Assembly (NCBI GenBank): GCA_963764505.1
Contig: CAVXSP010000001.1
Span: 124,001-188,000, forward strand
Length of the DNA: 64,000 nt
Direction of reading: 5' to 3'
Source: CAVXSP01 sp963764505
GTDB taxonomy: Bacteria > Acidobacteriota > Vicinamibacteria > Vicinamibacterales > SCN-69-37
This document shows, one piece after another, positions 42,561 through 54,522 of this stretch. Numbering within the stretch: position 1 is the stretch's first letter; every line of letters begins with the position of its first letter. The translations under genes and the position numbers were made by a program. The notes beneath the pieces were generated by a model that worked only from the letters and a program-made list of their open reading frames with translations, had not been told where the DNA came from and searched no databases.

Positions 42561-43633
42561 CTAGAGCGCGGCCACCACGGCGTCGGTGAACGCCGAAGTG
42601 CTGACGAGCCGCACCCTTGCGGATGCCGGCGTCTCCGCTGTCGGCATCAGGTCGGCCGTCCGCAGCCCCTGCGACAGCGCGCGCTCGATGCCTTGGGTGA
42701 CGGCCGCCGCTTCATCCTGCAGACCGAATCCGTGGCCCAGGAGCATTCCGGCCGAGGCAATCGCGCCGACCGGATTGGCCTTGCCCTGACCGGCGATGTC
42801 CGGCGCCGAGCCGTGCACCGGCTCGAACAGCCCGGGGCCGGATCCGAGACTCGCCGAGGGCAGCAGTCCGAGCGACCCGCAGACGGCGCCGGCTTCGTCG
42901 GACAGGATGTCGCCGAACATGTTCTCCGTGAGCACGACGTCGAAACCGGCGGGCGCGAGCGCCAGCTTCATCGCGCACGAATCGACGAGCTGGTGCGCCA
43001 GCGTCACGTCCGGATATCCACGTCCGACCTCGGTGACCACCTTGCGCCAGAGCTGCGACACTTCGAGCACGTTGGCCTTGTCGACGGACACGACGTGCCG
43101 GCGCCGCTTGCGCGCGAGGTCGAACGCCACACGGGCGACGCGCTCGACCTCCGGCCGCGTGTAGGTCATCGTGTTGACCACCGCGTCGCCGAGCTCGCCG
43201 CGCGGCTGTCCGTAGTACAGACCGCCGAGCAGTTCGCGCACCACAATCATGTCCGTGCCGGCGAGCACGGACGGTTTCAGGGGTCCGGCGTCCTCCAGCC
43301 CGGGCCACGAGCGCGCGGGCCGCAGGTTGGCGAAGACGCCGAGCTCGCGCCGGAGCCTCAACAGACCGCCCTCGGGTCTGTCGGCGGGCGCCAGTTGATC
43401 GAAGGCCGGATCGCCCGCGGCGCCGAGCAGCACGGCGTCGGAAGCGAGCGCGGCCGAGAGCGTCTCGTCGGGCAGGGGCGGCAGCTTCTGGCGAAGGGCC
43501 GCCCCGCCGAATGGCTTCGACGCGAAGGTCCAGTCGTGCCCGAACCGCTGACCGATCCGCTCGAGGACGCGGACTGCCGCGGCGACCACGTCGGGGCCGA
43601 TGCCGTCGCCTGGCAGCAGCACCAGCTGCGCCT

Positions 43634-43637
<4 letters not shown>
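42561..43637 (-). CDS. leuB: 3-isopropylmalate dehydrogenase
   Basis: Oxidises and decarboxylates 3-isopropylmalate in leucine synthesis, using NAD. The 358-residue protein has LLPGDGIGPDVVAAAVRVLE, the substrate arm LRRELGVFANLRPAR, MIVVRELLGGLYYGQPRG (the LeuB form of this block), SVDKANVLEVSQLWR, NMFGDILSDEA and EPVHGSAPDIAGQGKANPVGAIASA. Its GTG start at 43637 overlaps the leuA stop as GTGA, the same coupling seen in the tartrate operon. The paralogue at 26.8 kb lacks these LeuB-specific blocks. Confidence 0.95.
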
Positions 43638-44854
<1,217 letters not shown>

Positions 44855-44952
44855 GCTCAAGTCCTGTCTGCAGTGTTGGCGACGCCGGCCTAGAAGTCAA
44901 ATTTATGATACTCGTCTTTGCAGTCGTCTGGCTTATGGAAAGCGGCCGCGCC

Positions 44953-45561
44953 TCAGAATCCCGCGAGATACGGAAGCCGGGAGGCGACTCGCTCCACCGC
45001 GTCGTAGTCCGCGAGGAGCAGGCCGGTCGCATCCCAGTCGCCCGAGAGAAAGGCCTCCCGGGCGCTGTCGGGCATGCCCAACCGGATCGTGACGCCCCCT
45101 GCGGTGAGCTGGAGCGCCCGCACGTCGACGTCGAAGCGCTCCGACGGCCGCCGCTCGGCGAGCGCCATGGCGGCGGCCATGTCCTCGTGGCTGGCCGTCA
45201 CGCAAGGCAGGCCGATGAGCGTCGCATTCCCGAAGAAAATCTCGGCGAACGACTCGGCGACGATCGCACGAATGCCGGAGCGCTTGAGCGCCTGAGGCGC
45301 GTGCTCCCGGGACAATCCGCAGCCGAAGTTCGCGTTCGCCAGCAGCACGCCGGCGCCCGCGTACGCGGGATTGTCGAACGGATGGAGACCGCCGGCATCC
45401 CCGAGGGCGCGCCTGTCGTCCTCGAAGGCGTGGCCCTCGAGGTCGTCGAACGTCACGGCCTTGAGGAACCGGGCGGGAATGACCCGGTCCGTGTCGATGT
45501 CGTCGCCGCGCACGGGAACGGCCGTCCCTGAGACACGGTCGATGGAGGATGCGCTGCTCAT
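44953..45561 (-). CDS. leuD: 3-isopropylmalate dehydratase small subunit
   Basis: Swivelling subunit of isopropylmalate isomerase, which converts 2- to 3-isopropylmalate. The 202-residue protein has VPVRGDDIDTDRVIPARFLK and the active-site loop NFGCGLSREHAPQALK, with IFFGNATLIGLP following. It starts 10 nt after leuC on the same strand, with GGAG before ATG 45561. The 98-nt gap to leuA is locally AT-rich (around 44895-44935) and contains TATCAT at 44910-44905, which might serve as a weak internal promoter. Confidence 0.95.
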   Translation of the reverse strand: MSSASSIDRVSGTAVPVRGDDIDTDRVIPARFLKAVTFDDLEGHAFEDDRRALGDAGGLHPFDNPAYAGAGVLLANANFGCGLSREHAPQALKRSGIRAIVAESFAEIFFGNATLIGLPCVTASHEDMAAAMALAERRPSERFDVDVRALQLTAGGVTIRLGMPDSAREAFLSGDWDATGLLLADYDAVERVASRLPYLAGF

Positions 45562-45571
45562 GAGTGCTCCG

Positions 45572-47080
45572 TCAGGCCTTCACCATTTCGCCCTCCGGGG
45601 CTTCGGCGCGGGGCCACTTGCGGATATCGACGACCTCGCCGGCGATGGCGGCACCGGCTACCATGGCCGGGCTCATCAGCAGCGTGCGGCCGGTGGGGCT
45701 GCCCTGACGCCCCTTGAAGTTGCGATTGGACGACGAGGCGCAGATCTCCCGGCCCTCGAGGCGGTCCGGGTTCATGGCGAGGCACATCGAACAGCCTGCG
45801 CCTCGCCAATCGAAGCCGGCCGCCCGGAAGATCTCGTGCAGCCCCTCGCGTTCGGCCGCGGCGGCAATCGACTGGGAGCCCGGCACGACGAGCGCGCGGA
45901 CGTGCTTCGCCACCCGGTGCCCCGCAACGACCCGCGCCGCTTCGCGCAGGTCCGACAGGCGCGCGTTGGTGCAGGAGCCGATGAACGCCACGTCGATCCG
46001 CGTGCCCTTGATCGGGCTCCCGGGCGCGAGCCCCATGAATTCGAGCGCTTCGGCAATCGAGGCCCGCTCCCCTTCCCGGCGGGGAAACGCGGCGTCGGGA
46101 AGGTTCTGAACATCGGGCGCGTTGGATTGGCGGCCGGGCTTCCCGCCGCCGAGATCGTCCGGCGAGGGGATCCGTTCGCTGACACCGACCGACTGTCCCG
46201 GATTGATGCCCCACGTCACGGTCGGTTCGATGTCCGCCGCCTCGAGCACGACCTCGTCGTCGAAGCGGGCATCGGCGTCGGAGGCCATCGAGCGCCACCA
46301 CGTGCACGCGCGGTCGAACGCGTCGCCCGCGGGCGCGTAGCGCCGGCCGCGCAGGAAATTGAACGTCGTCTCGTCCGGGTTCACGTAGCCGACGCGGGCG
46401 CCGCCTTCGATGGACATGTTGCAGATGGTCATCCGCTCGTCCATCGACATCCGCGCGATCGCGTCGCCCGCGTATTCGTACGCGTACCCCGTGCCGCCCT
46501 TGACCCCGAGCCGGCCGATGATGGCGAGGATGACGTCCTTCGCATAGACGCCGGCCGGCAGCCGGCCCCGGACGCTGATCCGCCGCACCTTCAGCGGGGA
46601 CATCGCCAGGCATTGCGAGGCGAGCACGTCGCGCACCTGGGACGTGCCGATGCCGAATGCGATGGCGCCGAACGCGCCGTGGGTCGACGTGTGGCTGTCG
46701 CCGCACGCGATGGTCATCCCAGGCTGCGTCAGGCCGAGCTCGGGCCCGATCACGTGGACGATGCCCTGGACCCCGCTGTTGAGGTCGAACAGCACGATGC
46801 CATGCTGCCGGCAGCTCTGCTCGAGGCGCGAGGTCATCTGCTCGGCCATCGCGTCGGTGAACGGCCGCGTCTGCAGCCGGGTCGGCACGATGTGGTCGAC
46901 CGTCGCGAAGGTGCGCTCCGGCGCCCGCACCCGCCAGCCGCGGGCGTCCAACTCTGCGAACGCCTGCGGGCTGGTCACCTCGTGCACGAGATGCAGCCCG
47001 ATGTAGAGCTGCGTCTGCCCGTTGGGCAGCCGGCGAACCGTGTGGAGATCCCAAACCTTGTGAAAGAGCGTCTGCGCCAT
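45572..47080 (-). CDS. leuC: 3-isopropylmalate dehydratase large subunit
   Basis: Carries the [4Fe-4S] cluster of isopropylmalate isomerase. The 502-residue protein has THxSTHG (CGDSHTSTHGAFGAIAFGIGTS), the cluster cysteines in IGSCTNARLSDLREAA and GAGCSMCLAMNPDRL, and the end block SSSNRNFKGRQGSPTGRTLLMSPAMVAGAAIAGEVVDIR. Bacterial-type LeuC, first gene of the leuC-leuD-leuA-leuB order. ATG 47080 (MAQTLFHKVWD) matches the family start; upstream in-frame starts at 47092 and 47113 are possible, and none has a clear ribosome site. Confidence 0.95.
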   Translation of the reverse strand: MAQTLFHKVWDLHTVRRLPNGQTQLYIGLHLVHEVTSPQAFAELDARGWRVRAPERTFATVDHIVPTRLQTRPFTDAMAEQMTSRLEQSCRQHGIVLFDLNSGVQGIVHVIGPELGLTQPGMTIACGDSHTSTHGAFGAIAFGIGTSQVRDVLASQCLAMSPLKVRRISVRGRLPAGVYAKDVILAIIGRLGVKGGTGYAYEYAGDAIARMSMDERMTICNMSIEGGARVGYVNPDETTFNFLRGRRYAPAGDAFDRACTWWRSMASDADARFDDEVVLEAADIEPTVTWGINPGQSVGVSERIPSPDDLGGGKPGRQSNAPDVQNLPDAAFPRREGERASIAEALEFMGLAPGSPIKGTRIDVAFIGSCTNARLSDLREAARVVAGHRVAKHVRALVVPGSQSIAAAAEREGLHEIFRAAGFDWRGAGCSMCLAMNPDRLEGREICASSSNRNFKGRQGSPTGRTLLMSPAMVAGAAIAGEVVDIRKWPRAEAPEGEMVKA

Positions 47081-47208
47081 GGCTGAAGCCATTGATCTTA
47101 TCAGCGCGGCCACGGCATGAGGCCAGCTAATGACATCAGGCCGGCCGGAGTCGTTTGCTATCCTTGGATTCCCGCCCGGCCAGCTCGGGCCCGGCGCCGG
47201 TCAGGTCA

Positions 47209-49473
47209 ATGGATTTCCTTTCCTCCCTCAATCCCGAGCAGCGCGCCGCCGTCCTGCACACGGGCGGCCCCCTGCTGATTCTCGCGGGTGCCGGCTCCGG
47301 CAAGACGCGGGTGATCGCCTATCGCATCGCCTATCTGGTCGGCGGCGGGCATGCCGCGCCTGGCGAGGTGCTCGCCGTCACGTTCACGAACAAGGCCGCC
47401 GAGGAGATGCGGGGGCGCGTGGAACGGCTGCTCGGCGGGGATTGCCGCGAGGTGTGGCTGTCGACGTTCCATTCGCTGTGCGCGCGGCTGCTCAGGCGCG
47501 AAGCGCCGGCGCTCGGCTTGAGCCGGGACTTCGTCATCTACGACGCCTCCGACCAGCTCTCGGTCGTCAAGCAGGCGATGAAGGCGCTGGACGTCGACGA
47601 CAAGGTCCTGCCGGCGCGCGCCGCGCTCGCCCGCATCAGCCAGGCGAAGAACCGGCTGGAGTCGCCGGACGATCTCCGTCAGGCCGGCTGGAGCCTGCGC
47701 GACCAGCAGGTCGCGAAGATTTTCGAGTTCTACCGGCGGACGCTGGCCGATGCCGGCGCGCTCGACTTCGACGACCTGCTGCTCCGGACCGTCGAGCTGA
47801 TGGAAACGAGCGAGCGCGCTCGCACCTTCTACGCGCAGAAGTTCCGGTTCGTCCTGGTCGACGAATACCAGGACACCAACCGTCCCCAGTACCTGCTGGT
47901 CCGCCGGCTGGCCGAGCACCACCGCAACCTGTGCGTCGTCGGCGATCCGGACCAGTCGATCTACCGATGGCGCGGGGCCGACCTGCGGAACATCCTCGAC
48001 TTCGAGCGCGACTTCCCGGAGACGCGGATCGTGCGGCTGGAGCAGAACTACCGGTCGACGCAGGTCATCCTCGACGCGGCATCGGCCGTGATCGGCCGCA
48101 ACCGGAACCGCAAGGACAAACGGCTCTGGACCGACCGGCAGGGCGGCGAGCGGATCCGCTATCTGCGGGCCGGCGACGAGATCGAAGAGGCCGACTACAT
48201 CGTGCGGGCCATCCGCGAGGCGCGGCGCGCCGACGCCGACACGACGGCCGCGGTCCTCTATCGCACGAACGCGCAGTCGCGCGCGATCGAAGACGCCCTG
48301 ATGCGCGACGGGGTCGCGTACCGGATCATCGGCGGCGTCCGCTTCTACGAGCGCAAGGAGGTCAAGGACGCGCTGGCGTACCTCCGCCTCGTCATGAATC
48401 CGCACGACGACGTGAGCTTCCGGCGGGTGGTGAACGTGCCGGCGCGCGGCATCGGCAAGGGCGTGCTGGACGCGATCGAGGCGGTCGCGCCCGAGGAACA
48501 CGATGCCTCGATGCCGCTGCTGGCGGCGGGTCTCGACGCCGCCGCCTCGCCGCGCTCGCTGTGGACCAGACTGCTCGCCGGCGTGGCGCAGCGGCTCGTC
48601 CCCCCGCGGGCGGTGACCGCGCTGACGGCGTTTCGCGATCTGATCCAGGGCATGACCCGCGAGATCGCGGACCTTCCGGTCTCGACGGCCCTGGGCGTGA
48701 TGCTGGACCGGACGGGCTACCTCCGCGACCTCCGCGACAACCGCAACGAAGAGTCGGAGGCGCGCATCGAGAACCTCATGGAGCTCGTCTCCGCCGCGCG
48801 CGAATACGAGACGCGCGACGCGGACCCGACGCTCGGCGGCTTCGTGGATCGGCTGTCGCTCCTCTCGGAGGCCGATGAAGCGGAAGGCACGAAGGAGGCG
48901 CGCGTCTGGCTGATGTCGCTGCACGCCGCCAAGGGCCTGGAGTTCCCCGTCGTGATCGTCGCCGGGATGGAGGAAGGGCTGTTTCCGCACTCCCGCTCCG
49001 CCGACGACGAGGACGAGCTCGAGGAGGAGCGCCGCCTCTGCTACGTCGGCCTGACCCGGGCGCGCGAGCGGCTCATCCTGACCGGCGCCGCGCGGCGGCG
49101 GATTTTCGGCGAGTACCAGTCGACCCAGCCGTCGCGATTCCTGGACGAGATCCCGTCCGAGCTCGTCGATCGCATCGAGCCGGGCGCTTCGCCGCGCTGG
49201 AGCAATAGTCGGCAGTACGAGGTCAGGAATCCCTACCGGCACGGACGGGGCACGCCCCGTGTGCGCGAGGCCGAGGCGGCGTTCGCCTACGAGCACGAGG
49301 ACCAATCCGCGGCGTCGATCCGGACCGGCATGCGGGTCCGGCATCGGCAGTTCGGCGTGGGCACCGTTCTCGCCGTCGAGGACCACGGCGACGACTACAA
49401 GGTCACGGTCCGCTTCTCCGCGGCCGGGACCAAGAAGCTGCTCGCGAGCTTCGCGGGGCTGGAGCCGGCGTAG
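47209..49473 (+). CDS. pcrA: ATP-dependent 3'-5' DNA helicase PcrA/UvrD
   Basis: SF1A helicase for excision repair and replication-fork clearing. The 754-residue protein has Walker A AGAGSGKTR, TFTNKAAEEMR, DEYQDTNRPQY (motif II), VGDPDQSIYRWRGAD (motif III), QNYRST (motif IV), SLHAAKGLEFPVV (motif V), GLTRARERLILT (motif VI) and the C-terminal SH3-like segment (GMRVRHRQFGVGTVLAVEDHGDDYKVTVRF) that contacts RNA polymerase in PcrA. UvrD is the other name used. Start ATG 47209 precedes LSSLNPEQRAAV. A TGCTATCCT extended -10-like box lies 45 nt upstream (47156-47164). Confidence 0.95.
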   Translation: MDFLSSLNPEQRAAVLHTGGPLLILAGAGSGKTRVIAYRIAYLVGGGHAAPGEVLAVTFTNKAAEEMRGRVERLLGGDCREVWLSTFHSLCARLLRREAPALGLSRDFVIYDASDQLSVVKQAMKALDVDDKVLPARAALARISQAKNRLESPDDLRQAGWSLRDQQVAKIFEFYRRTLADAGALDFDDLLLRTVELMETSERARTFYAQKFRFVLVDEYQDTNRPQYLLVRRLAEHHRNLCVVGDPDQSIYRWRGADLRNILDFERDFPETRIVRLEQNYRSTQVILDAASAVIGRNRNRKDKRLWTDRQGGERIRYLRAGDEIEEADYIVRAIREARRADADTTAAVLYRTNAQSRAIEDALMRDGVAYRIIGGVRFYERKEVKDALAYLRLVMNPHDDVSFRRVVNVPARGIGKGVLDAIEAVAPEEHDASMPLLAAGLDAAASPRSLWTRLLAGVAQRLVPPRAVTALTAFRDLIQGMTREIADLPVSTALGVMLDRTGYLRDLRDNRNEESEARIENLMELVSAAREYETRDADPTLGGFVDRLSLLSEADEAEGTKEARVWLMSLHAAKGLEFPVVIVAGMEEGLFPHSRSADDEDELEEERRLCYVGLTRARERLILTGAARRRIFGEYQSTQPSRFLDEIPSELVDRIEPGASPRWSNSRQYEVRNPYRHGRGTPRVREAEAAFAYEHEDQSAASIRTGMRVRHRQFGVGTVLAVEDHGDDYKVTVRFSAAGTKKLLASFAGLEPA

Positions 49474-49483
49474 TCGCCGTCCT

Positions 49484-49971
49484 CTACTGAAGGCCGCCGC
49501 GCACGGACGTGATGCGCTGGGTGTTGAAGCCGAGCCAGTGCATTCGTCCGATGTAGCGGGCGTGCTCCACCTTGATGCAGCGATCCATCACGACCGACAC
49601 GCCACCCGCCTCGGCGACGCGCGCGCCTTCCTCGTTGATCACCGAGAACTGACACCACAGGTTGCCGGCGCCTATCTTGACCGCCTCCGCGGCAATCGCG
49701 GGCACCGCGTCGGGCGCGCGGAAGACGTTCACGACGTCCACGGACACGGGCACGTCGATCAGACTCCTGTAGCTGCGGTCGCCGAGGATCTCGGACTCGC
49801 GCGGGTTCACGGGAATCACGCGGTATCCGTGTCGCTTGAGGTAGTACCCGACGAAGTGGCTCGCCCGCAGCTCGTCTCTCGACAGCCCGACGACGGCAAT
49901 CGTCTTCGCGGTGTGGAGGACGCGCTGGATGGTCAACGGATCCTGATAGCGCGTGAGATCGAAGGACGGGA

Positions 49972-49975
<4 letters not shown>
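49484..49975 (-). CDS. CoA-binding domain protein (YccU-like)
   Basis: Single-domain protein of 163 residues with a Rossmann CoA-binding fold: IAVVGLSRDELRASHFVGYYLKRHGYRVIPVNPRE, a nucleotide/CoA pattern, then VDVVNVFRAPDAVPAIAAEAVKIGAGNLWCQF and VMDRCIKVEHAR. Function is uncertain; members are small cytosolic proteins, sometimes near sulfur-amino-acid genes. Its ATG overlaps the metY stop (ATGA), so it is the third cistron of the metX-metY operon, and a role in acyl or sulfur metabolism is possible but only inferred. Confidence 0.85.
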
Positions 49976-51288
<1,313 letters not shown>

Positions 51289-51293
51289 GCTCT

Positions 51294-52598
51294 TCAGTCC
51301 GGGACGGTGCCCCGGCCTCCCGTTTCCGGCGCGTGCGGGCTGCGCGACGCCGCGTCCTCGGGGCCGCTCTCGGCGCTCACGCCGATCCGGCCGGCCAGGA
51401 AGCGCCGGATCATCGGCGTCTGGCGCGCCTCCTCCAGCAGAAAACAGTCGTGGCCGTACGGCGCTTCGATCACGTGGAGCTCGACCTCCCTGTGAAGCGC
51501 GCGAAGCGCCTCGGCAAGCTCCTGCGATCCCGACGGGGGATACAGCCAGTCGGAACTGAACGCAATGAGCAGCGTTCTCGCACGCACCCTCCCGAGCGCG
51601 TCGGCGAGGCGTCCGTTGCCGTACTGTCTGGCGAGGTCGAAATAGGTCAACGCTCGCGACGTGTAGAGGTACGTGTTCGCATCGAACCGCTTCACGAAGC
51701 TCTCCGCCTGATGGCGCAGATAGCTCTCGACCTCGAACTCCGGCTCGGTCAGCGTGTACCGGATGTCGTCGGCGAACTGCAGGCGACGACCGAACTTGTC
51801 GCCGAGCGACTTCGCCGACAGGTACGTGATGTGCCCGACCATCCGAGCCACGCCCATTCCCGCCGTCGGGGCGCGTCCGGTGTCGTGGTAGTGGCCGCCC
51901 TGCCAGGCCGGATCCGCCATGATGGCGTTGCGCGCGATTGCGTTCCACGCGACACCCTGGGGGGAAAGCGCGTGGCTGCTCGCGATGGCCACGATCGCGT
52001 CGACCTGATCGGGGTACAACACCGCCCACTCGAGCGCCTGCATCCCGCCCAGCGACCCGCCGGCGACCGCCGCGAGCCGCCGAATGCCAATCTGGTCCAG
52101 GAACGCCCGCTCGGCGCGGACCATGTCGGCGACCGTAATGACAGGGAAATCCGATCCGTACGGTCTCCCCGTCGCCGGATTCGTGGATGACGGACCGGTC
52201 GTGCCACGGCAGCCGCCGAGAAGGTTGGTGCTGACGACGAAGAACCGGCTGGTGTCGAAGGCCTTGTCGGGACCGATCATGCCGTCCCACCAGCCGAGGC
52301 CACGGCCGGCAGCGCCGTCCCGATCCTCGGCGCGGAAGCCGTCCCTCGTGCTCTCGGCCGGCGGCGTCTTCGCGTAGCCGGCCGCGTGGGCATCGCCGCT
52401 GAGCGCATGACAGACGAGAATCACGTTGTCGCGCGCCGGCGAGAGCGTGCCGTACGTCTCGTACGCGATCCGGACCGGATGCAGCGTTCGGCCGCAATCG
52501 AGGGCGAGCGGCGTCGGAAGATCCAGGAATCGCGTTTCCGTCGTGCCGACAGAGCCCGCGACGGTCCTCGATCCTGCAGTGGCCATCCGCGCGATCAT
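51294..52598 (-). CDS. metX: Homoserine O-acetyltransferase
   Basis: Alpha/beta-hydrolase enzyme that transfers acetyl from acetyl-CoA to homoserine, feeding MetY. The 434-residue protein has the nucleophile elbow AVAGGSLGGMQALEWA, Asp in AFSSDWLYPPS and His in YGHDCFLLE. The block NLLGGCRGTTGPSSTNPATGRPYGSDFP is typical of MetX. I use ATG 52598 (AAGG 7 nt upstream); ATG 52586 is a shorter option. It is divergent from OsmC across 78 nt, too short for a SAM riboswitch. Confidence 0.94.
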   Translation of the reverse strand: MIARMATAGSRTVAGSVGTTETRFLDLPTPLALDCGRTLHPVRIAYETYGTLSPARDNVILVCHALSGDAHAAGYAKTPPAESTRDGFRAEDRDGAAGRGLGWWDGMIGPDKAFDTSRFFVVSTNLLGGCRGTTGPSSTNPATGRPYGSDFPVITVADMVRAERAFLDQIGIRRLAAVAGGSLGGMQALEWAVLYPDQVDAIVAIASSHALSPQGVAWNAIARNAIMADPAWQGGHYHDTGRAPTAGMGVARMVGHITYLSAKSLGDKFGRRLQFADDIRYTLTEPEFEVESYLRHQAESFVKRFDANTYLYTSRALTYFDLARQYGNGRLADALGRVRARTLLIAFSSDWLYPPSGSQELAEALRALHREVELHVIEAPYGHDCFLLEEARQTPMIRRFLAGRIGVSAESGPEDAASRSPHAPETGGRGTVPD

Positions 52599-52603
52599 AG
52601 CCT

Positions 52604-52633
52604 TTGAGCCGCGCCTCCGGACCAATGTATGAT
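52604..52633 (+). promoter_or_regulatory. Candidate sigma-70-type promoter of the OsmC gene
   Basis: TTGAGC (52604-52609) and TATGAT (52628-52633) are separated by 18 nt, with expected transcription start about 35 nt before ATG 52677. The divergent metX start codon lies only 6 nt from the -35. Confidence 0.4.
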
Positions 52634-52676
52634 TCAGGACTTCCGTCAGGACAAGTCCAAGGAGGAGGTGCTCATC

Positions 52677-53231
52677 ATGGCCATGGCGACCGTCAACAAC
52701 GGAGTCAACGTCCAGGCGCTGCTGGATGCGCGGGAAGCGCTGAAGGGCGCCCCGGAGGCAGCGCAGTTCACGTGGCGGGCCTCCTGCAAGTGGAAGAGCG
52801 GCACGTACAGCCAGGCGAGCGTGCACGGCTTCTTCGGGCTCGGACAGGAACAACAGCACAAGACCGAGACCTCGTTCGACGCGGATCACCCGGAGATCTT
52901 CGCGTCCGAGGACCGCGGCATCACGCCGATCGAATACGTGCTCGTCGGACTCGCGAGCTGCCTCACGGCAGGCGTCGCCGCCGTCGCGCAGAACCGCGGC
53001 ATCCAGCTGCGGTCGGTCGAGTCGAACCTCGAAGGCAAGATGGACATCCGCGGCATTCTCGGCGTCGACGGCGACGTACGGAACGGCTACGACGACATCA
53101 AGGTGACCTTCAAGATTGACGCAGACGCGTCGAAGCAGGACATCGAGGCGATCGTCGCGCAGTCGCAGAAGCGGTCCGCGGTCTACGACGTCATCACCAA
53201 TCCCGTCAACGTCACCGTCGAAGTGGTCTAG
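52677..53231 (+). CDS. OsmC family protein
   Basis: OsmC/Ohr-fold thiol peroxidase-like protein of 184 residues. It has the FTWRASCKWKSGTYSQASV start and the catalytic-cysteine helix EYVLVGLASCLTAGVAAVAQNRGI; a second redox Cys, as in Ohr, is not evident, so it is likely OsmC-like. Typical role: detoxifying organic hydroperoxides or related electrophiles. ATG 52677 follows AAGGAGGTG, an excellent ribosome site, though the open frame extends upstream to 52629. The stop is directly followed, in the same frame, by the startless flavoprotein coding sequence. Confidence 0.9.
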   Translation: MAMATVNNGVNVQALLDAREALKGAPEAAQFTWRASCKWKSGTYSQASVHGFFGLGQEQQHKTETSFDADHPEIFASEDRGITPIEYVLVGLASCLTAGVAAVAQNRGIQLRSVESNLEGKMDIRGILGVDGDVRNGYDDIKVTFKIDADASKQDIEAIVAQSQKRSAVYDVITNPVNVTVEVV

Positions 53232-53258
53232 CAGGGTGCCGCGGCGGGAGCCCGGGGG

Positions 53259-54522
53259 GAACGTATCGAACACGTCACCAGCGTCGTCATCGGGGCCGGG
53301 CATGCCGGCCTGGCGGCGAGCCGATGCCTCTCGGAGCGGTCGATCGACCATGTCGTGCTCGAACGCGGCGAGATTGCGAACTCCTGGCGGCACGAACGCT
53401 GGGATTCGCTGCGGCTCCTGACACCCAACTGGCAGAGCCGACTGCCGGGGCACCGGTACGACGGCGCGGATCCGGACGGCTACATGACGATGGGCGAGGT
53501 GATCGAGTTCATCTCGAGCTTCGCCACGGCATCCCACGCGCCGGTTCGGACGCACACCGACGTGACCTCGCTCCGGCGGACCGAGGCAGGGTTCCACGTC
53601 GCGACCAGCAACGGCGACTTTCGTTGTCGAACGGTCGTGCTGGCGAGCGGCGCGTGCAATGTGCCGAGCGTCCCGGCCGTTCGTCACGCCGTCCCGGCCT
53701 CCGTTCGAAGCTTCACGGCATTCGACTACCGCAACCCGGACACGCTGCCGGAGGGCGGCGTGCTCCTCGTCGGCGCGTCGGCCACCGGCGTGCAGCTCGC
53801 CGACGAGATTCAGCGCTCCGGCCGCCAGGTCACCCTCTCGGTCGGCGAGCACGTGCGGCTGCCGAGAGTGTACCGGCGACGCGACGTGCTCTGGTGGATG
53901 GAGGCGTCCGGCGTATGGAACCAGCGCTACGACCAGATGGACGACCTGACTCGTGCCAGGCGGCTGCCGTCGCCACAGCTCGTCGGCTCAGTCGAACGCG
54001 CGACGCTGGATCTCAATGCCCTGAGCGCGATCGGCGTCGTCCTCGCCGGCCGTCTCTCGGCGGTGCGTGACGGCCGGGCGCTGTTCTCCGGGGGGCTGCG
54101 GAACCAGTTCGCGCTGGCCGATCTCAAGCTCAACCGCCTGCTGGACACGTTCGACCAGTGGGCGCGCACCCACCGCCGCGACGAAGACGTGGCGCCTCCG
54201 GAGCGTTTCGAACCGACCCGCGCGCCGGCGGCGTCGCCCCTCGGTACTCGACCTGCGCAGCGGTGCCGTCCGCTCGATTGTCTGGGCCACGGGGTTCCGT
54301 CCGAACTACAGCTGGCTCGACGTGCCGGTCGTCGATGAGAAGGGCTGCCTGCGCCACGACGGCGGCGTCGTCGAGACCCCAGGGATGTACGCCCTCGGCC
54401 TGCCCGTGCTGCGGCGGCGCAACTCGACGTTCATCTGCGGGGCCGAGGATGACGCGCGCGACGTGATCGATCACCTCGCCGGCTACCTCGCCGGGCGCAG
54501 GCGCGGAGTTCGGGCACCGTGA
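53259..54522 (+). pseudogene. Flavin-containing NAD(P)/FAD-binding oxidoreductase, no start codon and one frameshift
   Basis: Coding similarity runs from IEHVTSVVIGAGHAGLAASRCLSE (FAD motif GAGHAG) through ERGEIANSWRHERWDSLRLLTPNW, GVLLVGASATGVQLADEIQRSG (NADPH motif GASATG) to SIVWATGFRPNYSWLDVPV. No ATG, GTG or TTG precedes the FAD motif: the frame runs from the OsmC TAG without a start, and the first start is GTG 53355, which loses the FAD site. A second break near 54237-54240 is repaired by removing one C from CCCC, joining APAASP to SVLDLRSGAV. Either it is a decayed gene or a damaged assembly; as written it cannot make a working flavoprotein monooxygenase (about 415 residues). Confidence 0.72.

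Noticed and set aside
52599..52676. SAM riboswitch before metX
   Set aside because: Only 78 nt separate metX from OsmC, and no SAM-type helices or terminator are visible.
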